The notes: generated by a model from the letters alone, not told the origin. A stretch of 64,000 bases of DNA from Clitopilus passeckerianus (GCA_944990035.1 CALYLX010000100.1:62001-126000); one strand, 5' to 3'; positions 11,865-24,300 are shown, counted from the first letter of the stretch. Numbers and translations are program-made.

Positions 11865-12758
11865 GTACCACCAGACAATGTCGCTGCTTTTCCTGCAGTG
11901 ACGATTATACGTCGGTATACCGCTTCGGCGGTGAAGTCGAGACTAGCATCCGCATCCATTTCACCATCGGGGGCATGATCAGGAGAGGAAGAAGGGGAGC
12001 AAGATGCAGGAGCAGAGGGAGCCACAAACCAGGGATCGGTGGACGGGATGGAGCAGGAGAGCAGAAGCATGAACGGAGGAGTGACGACGACCACCAGCAC
12101 CCCTTTGCAAGCCAACACCTCGTCAACCTTTGACATTCCAGCTACCGTCGGGATTACCGTAGTGGATCCCGAAACGGCTCTTGCAGTCACCTTCTTGAAG
12201 CGCGATACCCGGGAAGGACGAAGAAAATCACCCACCCGTCTGGTCTCGTTTTCATTCTCCTCGCCTTCATCTTCGTCACTTGCACTACCATCCTTGAGCC
12301 CATCAGGTCATCATCCTCTCGGACGACCACGGTGGAGGATGGGAGGAATGTTGGGCAGCCAGTACCTCGAAACGGAACGGAAACACCTCTACCTCCGGCC
12401 ATGTTTCTTCTTGCACTCCTCCTGGTTGTTGCTAAGACTTTCTACCTAGTAGAGGTCTCATGGACTTTTTCACCTACAATTTTCGCGCTCCTTTATGGTA
12501 CACCTTTGCAAATGGACATTCTACCGTATTGTTATTCTACTGCGCGTATGGACTACAGTAGTTCTACATTTGAGCTTTTCGAGCACTGTCGTGCCTTGCA
12601 TCTGCCCGATCGAGTCATCCACTTGATCAGCTTTTCCTAGATTTACGCGATTGCCCATGATTTGCCCCAGAACAACGATTTGTGGGCGCAGCGGATACAC
12701 TATCCAATTTTTGAACGTCACTTGTCACTAGCCACATCATCACCAACCGCAATCCATC

Positions 12759-13262
12759 ATGGCTACCCCACCTAGGTTCATGTCGAACGAATATCCTCAG
12801 TACCCCGATGACGATAGCCTTAAGCCTGTATACCTCCAAGCCGATGGCCTGACGACAGCAACCCCAGGCGGGTACAGGCACGTCATTCTCTTGTGGACCA
12901 ATACCTCGTCTGGGCCATCCCAAAGCTCGAGCCCCGACATCGAGGTTCACCAGATCATCCAATTGACTGGAAACCCAGGAAACTACAACTACTACAGCCC
13001 ACTCGCCCAGAAGGTCCCGACGGAGAGTGCTGTCAAGAACAAGCAATACCTGTTGATGGAGCAATCCACCCGCGCACACCGTGATCACATCCTCGAGCTT
13101 GCGAAGGGTGTGGTTTATAGCAAGATCTCGCAGGTTAATTCCTGCCGGACCTGGACGAAGGATCTCTTGATCGCTATGGTTGGTGCTGGATTGATCAGCC
13201 CGGAGGTTCTGGACAAGATCGATACAGACGTGCCTTTAAAGGACCGTGTCGCCGAGATATAA
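12759..13262 (+). CDS. Uncharacterised fungal protein, 167 residues
   Basis: A single-exon frame with an ATG in a favourable context (CCATCATGGCT). The N-terminal half has an alternating beta-like pattern including GYRHVILLWTN. The C-terminal half is helical and holds the block NSCRTWTKDLLIAMVGAGLIS followed by VPLKDRVAEI at the end. This layout recalls small uncharacterised agaricomycete DUF families in which a Cys-x-x-Trp helix follows a beta domain, but I cannot name the family with confidence. No signal peptide, no membrane segment. It stands alone, with no obvious partner gene. Coding status is supported by length, composition and sharply bounded flanks; function unknown. Confidence 0.7.
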   Translation: MATPPRFMSNEYPQYPDDDSLKPVYLQADGLTTATPGGYRHVILLWTNTSSGPSQSSSPDIEVHQIIQLTGNPGNYNYYSPLAQKVPTESAVKNKQYLLMEQSTRAHRDHILELAKGVVYSKISQVNSCRTWTKDLLIAMVGAGLISPEVLDKIDTDVPLKDRVAEI

Positions 13263-14786
13263 GTTTTGGATCGACATTTCTTCGTATTTTCCCTGATTAT
13301 TCCCGCTTGACTCGAGTCGGCCATCTGCCTTTTTTTGCTTTACCCTTAATACCTCCTCCATTCTCAACCACCTCCATGCATATGTTATCGGTCAATTCTT
13401 GACCATATTTTTTTACCACTTACTGTGTTTGGCTCTTTTATCACAGTTCAGTCATTGTAGAGTATCATCACCTAAAGCAGTACAGGAAAGTGGCTAATTA
13501 TTAAGTAGGTGCAACGGCATGCAGCATGCTAAACTTCCTTCGCCGACGACCCCCGCGATGATGGCTTCAAGCCTGGCCCATCAGGACGATCCAGAATAAT
13601 CCAGGGTGGCGTGAGGGCAGGGCATAAAATGGCAAGAGCAATGGATGAGATGAATTTGGTTTTGATGCTTTTGCTTGGAACAACACCAGAAGAAGCTGCT
13701 CGCAGATCGGAAGAGCGAATGGAGGAGGAGGAACAAAGGTCCGAGAAAGCGGGTCGGGAGAAAGTGATGGAATGGTTGCAGTCGCCGGATAGTGTCGGTC
13801 AATAGCATCCTATTATTTGTTCTTGCAGCATAAGTGCGATATAACTCGGAATGCTCGCGAGTGGCGCTCCCCATTCGAGACGGCCTGGATTTTGTGGAAT
13901 TCTAAGCCCCCCTAGCTCCCACATCAGCTTCCACATATATTTCGCTTCCTTGAGGTGTAGGGATCTATGATCCGTGCTGTTTTGAGTGGCTTGCCAAGGT
14001 CAGGACGGCTTATGTGCTTCTTAAAGGCGTATATGGGCGCTCCCTGTCAACCCGCATGACCACCTGACGTTCACAGGCCCACTACAATTACAACTAATTT
14101 CTGCTCTCCCTCTCATTCTCTTCACCGAAATTGATGGAACATGGTATCCCACTCAGATACAAAGCATGGGTATCCGAAATTCCACTAAACCTCGCTGGGA
14201 TCCAAAATTGAGGAACAACCTGAGCCAATGAAGTTAACGCCAAGGTTAACACGGGAAACGATGGAAGATCCTCGAGACACCTGTCAAGGCAGGTGATGTC
14301 AGACTTGAGAACCATTGCGTATATCGTGTATCAGTCTACCACCTTCATATCTTCATACATGACGCCTATCAGGATTTCAGCCTCGACGGACGTTTTCGGC
14401 GTCTTTGCGAGCTACACCCTCAGGTACTCTATTCACGCCTTGGCTGTTCTGCAACTCTGAGTGGTTGGTGGTCATTCACAATCAGTTAGAAAGAGGTTGC
14501 GTGCGACGGCACAAAATGATTGCCCTTGAGTGTTCGGATGCGGTTAAGGAGATGATAGTGGAACATCCACCTGTCTATCGAATTCAGGTGCACGCTTTCG
14601 ATTTCGTCCTGCATTGATCCTGTCAGGCTCACAATGAGGTAATGATCCCTAAGGCACGTTGGAGTATTGGATTCAGTGCTTGGCAGACAGAAGATATAAA
14701 AGACAAGTCTACAAACATCGACTCAATCACCAACACACCTACCACTTCAGTTGAACCCCGCTCCACAACATCCATTTCATCCCATT
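13263..14786. other. Intergenic; small charged ORF only
   Basis: A 58-codon ATG-started frame at 13629-13805 (plus) would give a Glu/Arg-rich helix (EEAARRSEERMEEEEQ); there is no further support. The last 90 bp contain the TATA box of the next gene. Confidence 0.4.
14695..14702 (+). promoter_or_regulatory. TATA box of the beta-trefoil gene
   Basis: TATAAAAG, 92 bp upstream of the ATG at 14787, the usual spacing for a highly expressed fungal gene with a short leader. Confidence 0.75.
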
Positions 14787-15407
14787 ATGCCGAGAAATCT
14801 CACTGACGGAAAGTTCTACATCGTCTCCGTCGGTGCAAATGAGCGTCGACTTGGTGTTAATCCTACCCGGCCTGCGTTCCAACCCATCGTAGTGGATGGA
14901 ATTGTGAACGATGTAAGTCTGTACACATCATATCAATCCTCCGTTTCTTACACCATTTTCTATAGTTTGTTTTCAAGAGCGTAACTTCCACCGATCCAGG
15001 AAAGACCTACGAGATTGGCATTGGCAACTATCCGTCTACAGGCGTTGTTGAAGACGTAGTCAACGCCACTGTTCATGAGGACCAGAAGAAGGTTTGGACG
15101 GTCGAATATCGGGAGCTTCAAGATGCGTACACGTAGGCCTCACTCCATTTAGAATTTTTTCCCAAATCGCTCATGAACATTTGAAGCATTGTGCTGAAAG
15201 ACGATTACAAGGGCTGGAGCCTCGCTCCCGGGTCTGAGATTGCTCAGGGAACACCTGTAAGTTTAGTCGTTCCTGATGTTGCAAGTTCAGCCATCTAACG
15301 CTCGGTAGGTCGGACTGGGACCCATTATTTCGACGAAGTCCATCCCTCCCCAGTTCCTCCCCTTTCAGCTTTTCAAGCTTATTCCTGTGTCGGAATCGGA
15401 GTATTGA
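14787..15407 (+). CDS. Beta-trefoil protein resembling mushroom protease inhibitors
   Basis: Exons 14787-14912, 14966-15132, 15187-15256 and 15309-15407 with introns of 52-54 nt; 153 residues, no signal peptide. The reading (LTDGKFYIVSVGANERRLGV...KVWTVEYRELQDAYTIVLKDDYKGWSL) shows the three-fold strand/turn pattern of a beta-trefoil: G-x-Y/F-x-I starts, W-x-V-E and Y-T-I strands. It is closest in style to the cytosolic mushroom protease inhibitors of MEROPS families I66 (cospin-like) and I48/I85 (clitocypin/macrocypin). The specificity loop cannot be assigned by eye, so serine versus cysteine protease is open, and a lectin is also possible. A strong TATA box suggests high expression, as for fruiting-body defence proteins. 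It lies alone between two F-box-like loci. Confidence 0.7.
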
Positions 15408-15680
15408 TGACACTAGGATATCTCCCGTCTGTCATGTCTTCAATTAATCGAAATGTACTATTACCGTTGCATACATGTTATTACCTTCGTGGCTGGAAAG
15501 CCGTCGGAAATAAACATATAAATTTCCCGTCAAGAATCATGATCGAGGTGGGGAAGAATTCCACCGCGAATGAAAAGAAAACCTTTCAACTGTAATTTCA
15601 GCCACATTGACAAGGATATCGTCCAGGACGTTATACTTCGAGATCCAATCATTATTTAAGGTGTGGACCTAAATTATCAT
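15408..15680. other. Short intergenic
   Basis: 3' flank shared between the plus-strand beta-trefoil gene and the 3' end of pseudogene C. No feature seen. Confidence 0.4.
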
Positions 15681-17338
15681 CTACCATATATCCCGACTTG
15701 ATTTCCTTGAATTATACCTCGAAACGAAGCATACCCGTTGCTTTTAACGAGGGGAACACGTGTTCCAACTTCCGGGGTAAATTCCTCCAGTGGAGGTACC
15801 TACCCACAAAGCCGCCGTCGCTCCCCTGATCGGACGTGTAGCCTTTCTCTCGATAGTACTTCTCCAGCTCGTCGTCATCGCATTCTACTTCGGATAGGCC
15901 TTACTTGACACTCTGGCTCCCAGATGAGCGGTCTTCCCAGTCTTCATAAGACAGAACACTGCTCGCTGGCCCATCTCCGTTCGTTGATCCATCTTGAGAT
16001 GTACGGTCTCCTTCAACGTATACCCCAGGTGCTCTATAATCAACACTGAAAATGGCCTCATTTCGTAAATCATTGAGATGATCCCCTGCCCAGCGTCGGA
16101 TTAGGATGCACAAGTTGATATCGCGAAAATGCCCGCGTGATTTCGCCTCGAGTCGAACTTGGTTTTCTTGACGTCTCAATGAAGCCTATCTATGGGTAGA
16201 TGATTTTCGAATTGAGCAGCATTAGGAGCAAATTCAATCGCGAGATCGAGCGTTTCAAGGCTATTGGAATTCCGCATTGCTCGAGCATGATGATGATGTC
16301 GACGAGACGGTTATAGAATCTCCATTCATAATCACCGTCGACATGGACATCAACGCTTATAACTCGGAGGTTGGGAAGCTGTTTCAACGGAAAATCGAGT
16401 ATGCCGGACTGGAAAATCATTAGCTGTGTTGGTTATAGTAGGAGAGCTGTACGTACTGGGTCCGCTTCATAATATTCTCTAGAGTTGCCTTTGTACGTTC
16501 AAGATAGGTGGGTAAGGAGCGAGAAGCGATCTCGAGGACCGTTACCGGAAATCCGAGGGTATCTTTGAAACTGAGTTCTTCAAACTGCGAGAAATCGAGG
16601 CGGGAGTTTGGCCGTTCGTTGTAGTAGCACATAGTGGCAGAAGAACCCCTCAAGTGAAGATATTCCACCTGCGCTTTGACCTCTGCCGGCTCTAGGGTTG
16701 GTGTTGACGGTCGTTCCAATTGCTCTTTCTTTCGACGAGGTATAGGAGCCCAGCGGAGACCTTGGTCGCCGGTGATCCCGAGGTGTCTCAGAGGAGAGGC
16801 CTCAACGATCTCCATCGGGAATTGGGCGCAGATACCGTGAAGGCCTATCGACGTAAGTTTTTGGGGCGAAAGGATACCCTCGACGGATGTTCGTAGGCCC
16901 TCTGAGAACTTGTACCAGTGTATACAGTTAGAGCTGCATTTCACCTCCCATAGAAAGCTCTTGAGCTGCCCAAGCTTGGCGAAAATATCAAGGATTTCCG
17001 AAAAGTAGGGATGAGATATGACCCATCTGCCATAAATATGCAAAACTTGGATATGCGCAACCCAGTCGCTGCCATTCCGCATGTCTCCATCAGTTCTTCA
17101 AGCTGAGGTTGACTCTTATATCGCGGAAGCTATGGCCTTTGTAGTAGTTTTCCCGCCACTTTGGGTCAACGAGAACGACTTTCTTGAGCAGTCGCTTTGG
17201 GGCAATAGGTCGCCAGGCTCGGCATACGAGTGTGCAGGCATGTAAGGTCTGCATAGCCAGAGGATTCGGGGAAACCTCGTTAGAGATCTCCTCGAGTATG
17301 GTAGAGGCGAGGTCCAGAGGGAGATTGCAAGCCGACAT
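15681..17338 (-). pseudogene. F-box-like/LRR-like pseudogene C
   Basis: Starts like gene B (ATG at 17338, NLPLDLASTILEEIS...CTLVCRAWRPIAPKRLLKK) but is broken at several places. Two frameshifts lie around 17085-17110, before MRNGSDWVAHIQVLHI. A one-base loss lies near 16270, just after MLEQCGI. A further frame change sits near 16160-16200, an in-frame TAA at about 15901-15903 precedes the acidic linker end, and a deletion at about 15700-15715 removes most of the tail before SSRDIW-stop at 15681. The intron between the two halves (about 16430-16475) still has splice signals with a changed donor (CA|GTACGT). Similarity to B runs over the full length, so this is a whole-gene duplicate that decayed. 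The promoter region is also conserved. Confidence 0.85.
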
Positions 17339-17418
17339 GATCGAAGAAGTGCAAGCCTGTCGTTGGCCGACAGCGCACTAGCAGGAACGTGTTCGCGTTG
17401 TTAGAGCTGGTGGGTGTT

Positions 17419-17432
17419 GTCAAATAATGACG
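17419..17432. promoter_or_regulatory. Shared F-box upstream element, copy C
   Basis: GTCAAATAATGACG on the plus strand, 81 bp upstream of the (pseudo)start, with the 17-bp block shared with B at 17383-17399. Confidence 0.5.
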
Positions 17433-17770
17433 TAGAGGTGATTACGCGATGGCTCAAGGCTGCGTACAGCCACGGTAGCACGGTAGCACTATCGCACTCA
17501 AGTCTTCACCGCATAGAGAATCCAACGGGTTCTGTATGTGGGAAAGATCGGTCAAGGCAGTGTGGCTAAAGCGCCTAGCGCTACACACTGACATTTAGCT
17601 CTACTGCTGAAAGAGGGACTCCGTGTTGTGCACACGGTGCCGGCGTGCAGTATTCTCATCTTTCTCTCACTCGGTCTTGTGTATGCGTTGGCTTTCAATG
17701 GTTTAAGCGTGTACAGTGTGAATAGATATTCTAATGACAAGGAACATTGTGCTAGATCGCAAACTATCAA

Positions 17771-17843
17771 CCACCACATGTCACGGCTCGGTTGACGCAA
17801 GTAACACTCGTCGTAGTCCAGAACTCCAAAATGTAGCATACTA
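17771..17843 (-). pseudogene. Solo C-terminal relic of the F-box-like family
   Basis: On the minus strand it reads MLHFGVLDYDECYL...PSRDMW, matching the last ~23 residues of genes B, E and H. The stop codon is lost (TGG in place of TAG). Upstream similarity ends abruptly. It lies about 430 bp upstream of pseudogene C, so it is the remnant of a tandem neighbour. Confidence 0.8.
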
Positions 17844-19954
17844 GTGTAGGTCGTGCAGTAGCAAGTGCGATGCTTGCTGTCGGTAGGCAACGAGGTTTGG
17901 CATCCTTCCAGTCCTCCACCTCGTGAAATCCTCTACCCCACCCTCCCGCACCGACACCTCTCTGTTTCCGCCCACACATGCCAAACCCACAAATCTAATA
18001 ATCCCAATTCCTTCATTCCAAATTGGATCGCGGTACGAAGTCCCCTTGAGGTAAAAGCGACGGTGACCCGGGGCGACGTGTGGCCATATCATAAGGTAGT
18101 CCAGATATTGCTTCCTGTCGCTAGTGCCAATGAACTTGGTGCAGAGGCGACGATTGCCGCCAAGCGACACGAATCAGGGGGGAAAGCCGAGCTTCCTTGA
18201 CTCCTGAGAATCGCTTGCTGAGAGGTGTCAGGTAGCGGTGCTGACACTGACACTGACACTCCTACGACTCCAACCCTAGTAATCCGAGGAATCCAGATAC
18301 AACGAGCAGGGGAAGGGGAAGTTGATGGCGATGACGAGTCAAGAACTGGTGGAGGAGGTAGGTGAAAGATTGGTCCTTGAGTTAGATGGGAAAGTGAGGT
18401 CGAGATCGTGGGCGAGGAAGCATAGGGACGATATGAGCAAATGGCTGCTTCGTGCTTCATCTACTGAACTCGTACTCCATCCGCCCCAGTTTCGTCCGCA
18501 CCGAGTTCCAATCTTGCCCCCCCGTATCCAGATCTTCATCCAGCGATAATGGAAATCCCCGGCTACAGCCTCCCAGTTCTTCATCGGCATCACCACCTCC
18601 CTTCTCGTCTCCTCTCAAGAGTCCCTCCCCGACGAAAACAGCTACAGCGACCAAATCGGTTGCTCGGCCCAGCTGAGTCGCCATTCTAACCCGTCCATGT
18701 ACGGCGGAATAGCAGAGCAGCCGGATCCTCTCTGTTGCGTACAAGGGGTCCGTGCGCGTCACCTAGGGGGAACCTGTCTTGGATTCCATGAGACTGGAAT
18801 TGGGAGTACGAGGGAGGTTCGTAGAACTATCGCTTGCGTGATCTTTGGGGTGACAGGTGCCGTATCGGTACGATGAAGCGAGGATGGAAGGAAGGGAGGG
18901 GTTGAACGGTGCTTGGCGTCGTAATAGGCCTGAGGTAGCCGAGGTTGACGTATTCCTGAGAGGTACGCAATCGGTATCTTGCGACAGCTGGGAAATAGTT
19001 AGATGAGCGAGCCTATGCGGAAGATGGGGAAAACGCCAGTACCTTGGAGGCGACAGGCTAAAGCCTCGTTGTCTTCGTCTTCTCTTAATTTGGCTCCGCC
19101 ATGGTAAGAGGCAGCACCGGGCGGAGAGAATAGTCACAGCTGCACCTCCTGTTGTTGGGGACTGGGCTCGTGCAGTGATTCATTCCTGTGGGTGCCATAG
19201 GACGAGCGGGGTTGGTACTAATGGTGGACCTGCAACTTCAACAATTCACCAGAACTCGATGGGAGAGGAAAGTCCGACAGTAGGTCAAGCTCCGACAGGA
19301 TAAGAGAGTAAGGAGGCGCCATCCGGGCGCTACGCGTGGTACGGAAGTCTTTGGGGGCGAAAGACGAAGCACCAGTGGTCCTTGTGCATAGGCAGGCGGA
19401 GCAATGGTGACTAAGGTCGGAGGAGGCTGAGATGCAAGATCTCTCTCAGATTCGTGCTTGTATACATATGAGCTAGGTCGGGTGGTAATTTGAGAACGTC
19501 GAATCGTCAAGCCATCCCAATACGTCAGGAATGAAAGGAGGGCAAGGAAGAACGACATGTGACTGTGATTCTAAAATATATGATTACATAATCCAACATC
19601 ACATCTCTGAACGTCCGTCATTTCAGTCCGTTTTCTTTTCTCTGTGAGTCTATCCTCAACTCGAGGTCCTCACGGATGATATATTCTTGAGTCCAGGAAC
19701 TTTAAATTGGTTAATGACTAGAGTCAATCGAAAGAACTTGCTGGTCTAGTCAACAAAACTCAGATTAGCCTGATTGAACCGGCCCGGCCCCTAACGCCAC
19801 ACTGGGAAACTGCTGTCGCTTCACCAGAAACATGACAGCTTCCGGAGCCCCAAATTCACTCTTGTCTGTTAATGCCTGTCTATCCATGTCACGCTGATGT
19901 CGTAGTGCACACCGGTGAAATTCATAAACTCGTAACAAGGACCGATTATACCAA
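17844..19954. other. Gene-poor stretch
   Basis: Includes a CTGACA hexamer microsatellite at about 18239-18258. A minus-strand frame at 19238-19558 begins with a hydrophobic MSFFLALLSFLTYW segment and could be the first exon of a small membrane or secreted protein, but no consistent downstream exon was found. Other frames are Ser/Pro- or Arg-rich and overlap on both strands. Confidence 0.4.
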
Positions 19955-21642
19955 CTACCAATTCCAAACGCGGCGGCCCGGTTTACTCGAGTAATACCCA
20001 TCGTAATCCAAAACCTCGAATTTAAGCATCCCAGTGGCCTTTAACAAGGGGAAAGTGTTCTCTAACCTCCTGGGTAAACTCTTGTAAGAGAGATACCAGC
20101 TTAGAATGTCTGCTTCGCTGGCGTCATCAGGCAAATGGTAATTCATTCTCAACTTCCTTTCGATTTCGCTGTGGCTGTCCTCTGCCCCACTTTTCCCAAT
20201 GAGATCTTCCTCGCAGTCGCTATCCGGCTGGACCATGATGTCAAGCCCTCCACCTCCCCGTGAGACTTCCGATGTTACGTGCCCTTCTTCGTCGAATTGC
20301 GTGGCTACCCCGGACCGCCGCTGGATACCCTTCCTCCGAAAGTATTCCACAATCTCTGTCCAATCCGAGATCAGAATGCGCAAGTTGAGTTCCCGAAAAT
20401 GGCCTCTCGACTTTGCCTCCAAACAAAAGTCCGCAAGTTTCATGTCGCACTCGGTTTGCTTGATATGAGACGAAAGCCTGCCGAGGAGAGAATCATGATC
20501 GAATACTATCGGGGATGAAGGTGGGAATTCGATTGCGAGATTAAGCGCTTCAAGGCAGTTTGAAAGTCTGCCAGAACGCTCAAGAACTTGGACGGTGTCG
20601 ATAAGATGATTGTAAAAGATCCATTTATCATACGTTTCGTGGTGTACATCGACAGTTATCACCCGGAGGTTGGAAAGGTTTCGGAACGGAAGGTCCAAGG
20701 GATTGTACTGGAAGCTTCATCATCAGAGACAGCACGGATCAAGGATGCTATACTTACGTCGTCTAGACCTTCATTGAACCCATCCACCTCATCAATCCAA
20801 TACGACGAGGAAAAATGGGTTAGAGATTCGGCGGCAGATTCGAGAACGGTTTGAGTAAACGATGGCTCCATGTGCCCAACACTGAGTTCCTTCAGCTGCG
20901 AAAAGTCAAGGCGAAAGTCTTGACGTTTGTTGTAATATTCCAGCATAGAGTTTGCGCTACCTTCCAGACGAAGGATTTCCACCTGGGCTTTAACGTCCGC
21001 TGGCTCCCGCAATGGTGTGCCAGGCCGTTCCAATTGTCCGCTTTCTTGGCGAGGTTTAGGAGCCTTATGGAGGCCCATCGAAGCGGATATTTCGACGTAC
21101 TTCAGGGGAGAATAGCCAACGATTTCCATAGGAAATTGCGAACATATGTCCAGAAGCCGAATCGAGATCAGTTTGGGGGATGAAAGGATGGCCTCAACGG
21201 ATGTTCGTAGATCCTCAGGAAACTGGTACCAGTGTTTGCAGTAGTTATTCAACCGGCAGTCCATTTGCCATAGAAAACTTCGGAGCTCCCCGGACTTGGC
21301 GAAAACGCTGAGAATTTTGGGAAAATCTGGATCCGATATAATACCACCGACATGTAGCACCTGGACGTAAGTCACCAAATGGCTGCTGTCCCGAATAACA
21401 TCGAGCAGATGTTTGAAGGAATGTTGGCCATGGTCGTGCTTGGACTCATGGCCAGACCGAAGCTTTGGGTCGACGAGGCTGACTTTCTTGAGCAAGCGTT
21501 GCTGGGCTATAGGTCGCCAAGCTCGACAGGTGAGTGAGCATGCGCGTAAGGTTTGTATAACCAGAGGCTTAGGGGAAGGTTGGCTAGAGACCTCATCGAA
21601 TATGGAAGGGATGATACCCAGAGGAAGATCTCTAGTCGACAT
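19955..21642 (-). CDS. F-box-like/LRR-like protein D
   Basis: Exons 21642-20758 and 20707-19955 with a 50-nt phase-0 intron (GTAAGT donor); 545 residues. F-box-like N-terminus LPLGIIPSIFDEVS...CSLTCRAWRPIAQQRLLKK; leucine-rich strand blocks as in B. It differs from its siblings by an internal deletion at VLHVGG-IISDPDFP (the GRW triplet is missing) and by an altered C-terminus in which the usual RDIW end is RRVWNW. Its upstream region keeps the CACGTTATTTG block seen before E, but I could not find a clean copy of the GCCAAATAATG element in the family orientation. Open reading frame intact. Confidence 0.78.
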
Positions 21643-23520
21643 GGCCGAAGAAGGACAAGCAGCGCACTGAGCAGCAATGTGGGCACGTTATTTGGCTCGG
21701 TACCGTACGCTTCCAAGACGCTCGGCATTGATATGAATCTGGACTACCCACTTAAGCCAAGTCGCAAATATCTCCGAATTATTCAACACTCCCACCATTA
21801 TTGTCGTCCCCAGAACTACTATCGTGGTGCTTGTCAACGCCAGATAGAACCATAGTATTTGTATCAGAGGAGGTCGTCTGTGCGAGTGGGGGCAGCGTTC
21901 CGAAGACGGCTTCCGGATTCAAGTCGAGTAAGCCTGAGTTCCGAGTTAGAAAGGTTAATCTTCCCATGGATACGAAATATAGCCAATGAAACGGAAGATG
22001 TGACACAGAGCGACAATCATTCGTATTGGATAACCAATAAGCAAGCTATCCACTATCCATGCATCGACGAACAGGTAGTCACAGGCAAAAAGCCAAATTA
22101 CGGCGGTAAATGTAAGTCATCCATCCAATTCGCCTCAGCCGCCACCGCCCTTCTTCCTCTCTCCCTCTCAAAGCTCGAGATACCCCACCAACCCAAACGA
22201 AACCAATCATCCCTCCTTCCCAAGCCCATATATTCATTCCACGCCGTGTCGCTCAACAACGGGTATCCCAGGGACCAAGGATACCATAACTGCCCACATG
22301 GCCGACAGTAGAACCTGAATCGCGGGAGAGGTCGCCGAACGAAACGTGAAAGAGTCGGGACAACTTTTATTTGGGAGAATCCGGAGATTGTTGAATTTGG
22401 ATTTGGATTTGGTACGCCCTACAAATCGCAATCGCAGTGGGGAGAATATAACGGGTTCGTGGGGATCGTGGTGTGAGTCGACAGGAGACGGCAGAGTAGG
22501 GTGACGATGTATATCGATGACCGTTAGGATAGGCCGAGGAGGGTCTTCTTCTTTATATGGTCGTGGTCGTAAGGGAAGGGTTTAACTCTCGATCGCAGGT
22601 GTCTTCGAATCCTGGAAGCTGGCTTTCTTCGTTCTTCCCCTCCTCGCTTCGTCCTCCTTCCTCCCCTTCTTCCTCCCCCCTCCTCTCCTATCGTTCACTC
22701 TCCCAGTACATCCACCTCCTCTCTCCACCTCCTCTCCAGCTCAGGCCACCTGAATTCGCGCTTCATTTCGTGTCCTCCAAACCCTAGCCTCTTCTCTCCT
22801 CTCTTCCCGGAATTGAACGAGGGGGTGCGTGATGGTACAGGATTGGAGATGGGAGGAGTGATGGTGCGTAAGTGCGTGACGCAGATGAGTCGTCGCAGGA
22901 GAGGAGGAGCGAGGTAGTTCCAGCGGGTAGAGTGGGAATGGCACGTGCAGGAGCAGGAGTAAGAGTAGGGGAAGTGGTCGCACATGATGTTCTACGGGCA
23001 AGGATGGATAATTCGAGGGTATGAGAGGCGGAATTGAGGGAATGGGGTGAGGGGTTCGTGGTTGATGCGTTCGTTATCCAGGCTCGTCAGATCCTTCCTC
23101 ATCCACGTTCTCCAATTCTTCCCCTACTCGCAGCGCGAACATTACACCTCGTATTCTCGGGGGATTCATATACCTCACCGGCCTTCGTTACCACGGGATG
23201 GTCCCACAAGATAAAGCAGTCGTTGGAGGCGTGGTACTAGGTTTCGACCAGTCTTTGCCAGATATCACGAGAGGGAGGTGGACATTCGTAGTAGTTGCGT
23301 CGTTGATGAGATGACGGCCTGTTACGAGGTTGATAGTGGGAGGTAGAAAGGGAGATGAGGATTGGGGGAGGTGGATTGGTTTGCGGAAGGAAGGACTACG
23401 GCCACGGCGAGATCCAACACGAGTATGACGAGGATATCCTCTAGAGTAAACAGCAAGAGAAGTTATCCCGAAGCTATGAATATCGAGAAGAATGAGTATA
23501 TGCCAAGGAGGGGGACAACA

Positions 23521-23728
23521 TCGAGCGTACCTTTTTCGCTGCCGAGCAGAGAGACTCAGAGAGAAGCACATTCACAAACCCGTCTTCTCTCAATCCATCC
23601 TCCATGTAGCCGAGTATCAGAAGCACAAGTTCGTCATCGCAATTCGCAGAGTCAGAGGCACCATTCACCGAAGCATCGAGTTGAGGAGAGAGGGCGAGAG
23701 AGAAAGAAAGAATGCTGGCTGATCAAAT
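23521..23728 (-). repeat. Inverted dispersed repeat, arm 1
   Basis: Read on the minus strand it matches 28431-28606 on the plus strand. Shared blocks are TTGATCAG, TTTCTTTCTC, the 16-mer ACATGGAGGATGGATT, AGAGAAGACG, TTTGTGAAT and CGAAAAAGGTACGCTC. The end matches a third partial copy at 26551-26590. Confidence 0.7.
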
Positions 23729-23734
23729 CACGAT

Positions 23735-24300
23735 GACGAAGTCGCGTCAATCGCCTGGTCAATCTGTTTATGTAATGGGTCTAGTCTTATCACAGCCACA
23801 CATCCTCTGTTGATCATCGTCGCGTCTCCTTTTCCCTTCCTCTTCATTTCCCTTCCAACCATCCAGTTCACTATTCGCGCTAGAATCGCGCTAGCCTGTA
23901 CACGAGCACGAGACTGGACTATACGTGTTTCTGCCAGCTGCATCCTCAGAATTGCCGGCATGTCCAACGCCATAACAAGCGACTTTGAATTCGTCGCGCT
24001 AGGATGGTCGACCTATACTCGTCTATCACGCTAGAGCTCGATCTAGCGCAACTAGGCAGCTGCAAGCTTCGTCTGGATCCTCCCGCCTCCTTCCTCCTCC
24101 AATGAGCGCTGAGCTGGCGTTGAGGAAGATATCGCGGCTTGGCTGTGCGCTTAAGGCCGATGGTACTATCCCTCTTCTTCCTTCTTATGCATACACCCCT
24201 CTTACACGTCTACCTCTACCTTAGGCTCCGCACATCTACACTAAACCTGTTAGGGCTATTCCTAACGCCAGTCCTCCCTCTGCAATCTCCGCTGCTTATA
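23735..24300 (+). repeat. Three-copy dispersed element, copy 1
   Basis: Begins with a block shared with 30835 and 38345 (TTATGTAATGGGTCTAG, then CACAGCCAC, TCGTCGCGTCTC, TTCGCGCTA). About 400 bp on comes a GGTACTATCCCTCT...CTTAGGCTCC stretch in which a splice donor and acceptor seem conserved. Patchy collinear similarity extends to about 25.2 kb. Confidence 0.7.

Larger units (their letters stand above)
10506..12758. other. Intergenic with gene and repeat relics
   Basis: Next to gene B is its promoter side. At about 10840-11143 (plus) a plausible two-exon fragment can be read (donor GTGAGT, acceptor CTTCAG, ending ...VVHAPGWTVAGICW then TGA) but with no start or known domain. At 11573-11864 lies the second copy of the dispersed repeat. 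The remaining Ser/Thr-rich and Arg-rich frames (11301-12449) overlap on both strands and look compositional, not coding. Confidence 0.4.

Noticed and set aside
11786..12449. Overlapping Ser/Thr- and Arg-rich frames of 71-149 codons on both strands
   Set aside because: Compositional; neither strand shows conserved blocks or splice structure.
21685..21696. TTATTTGGC upstream of gene D as an inverted copy of the family element
   Set aside because: By alignment with B and E this stretch corresponds to the neighbouring CACGTTRTTTG block, so the match to GCCAAATAA in inverted sense is probably fortuitous.
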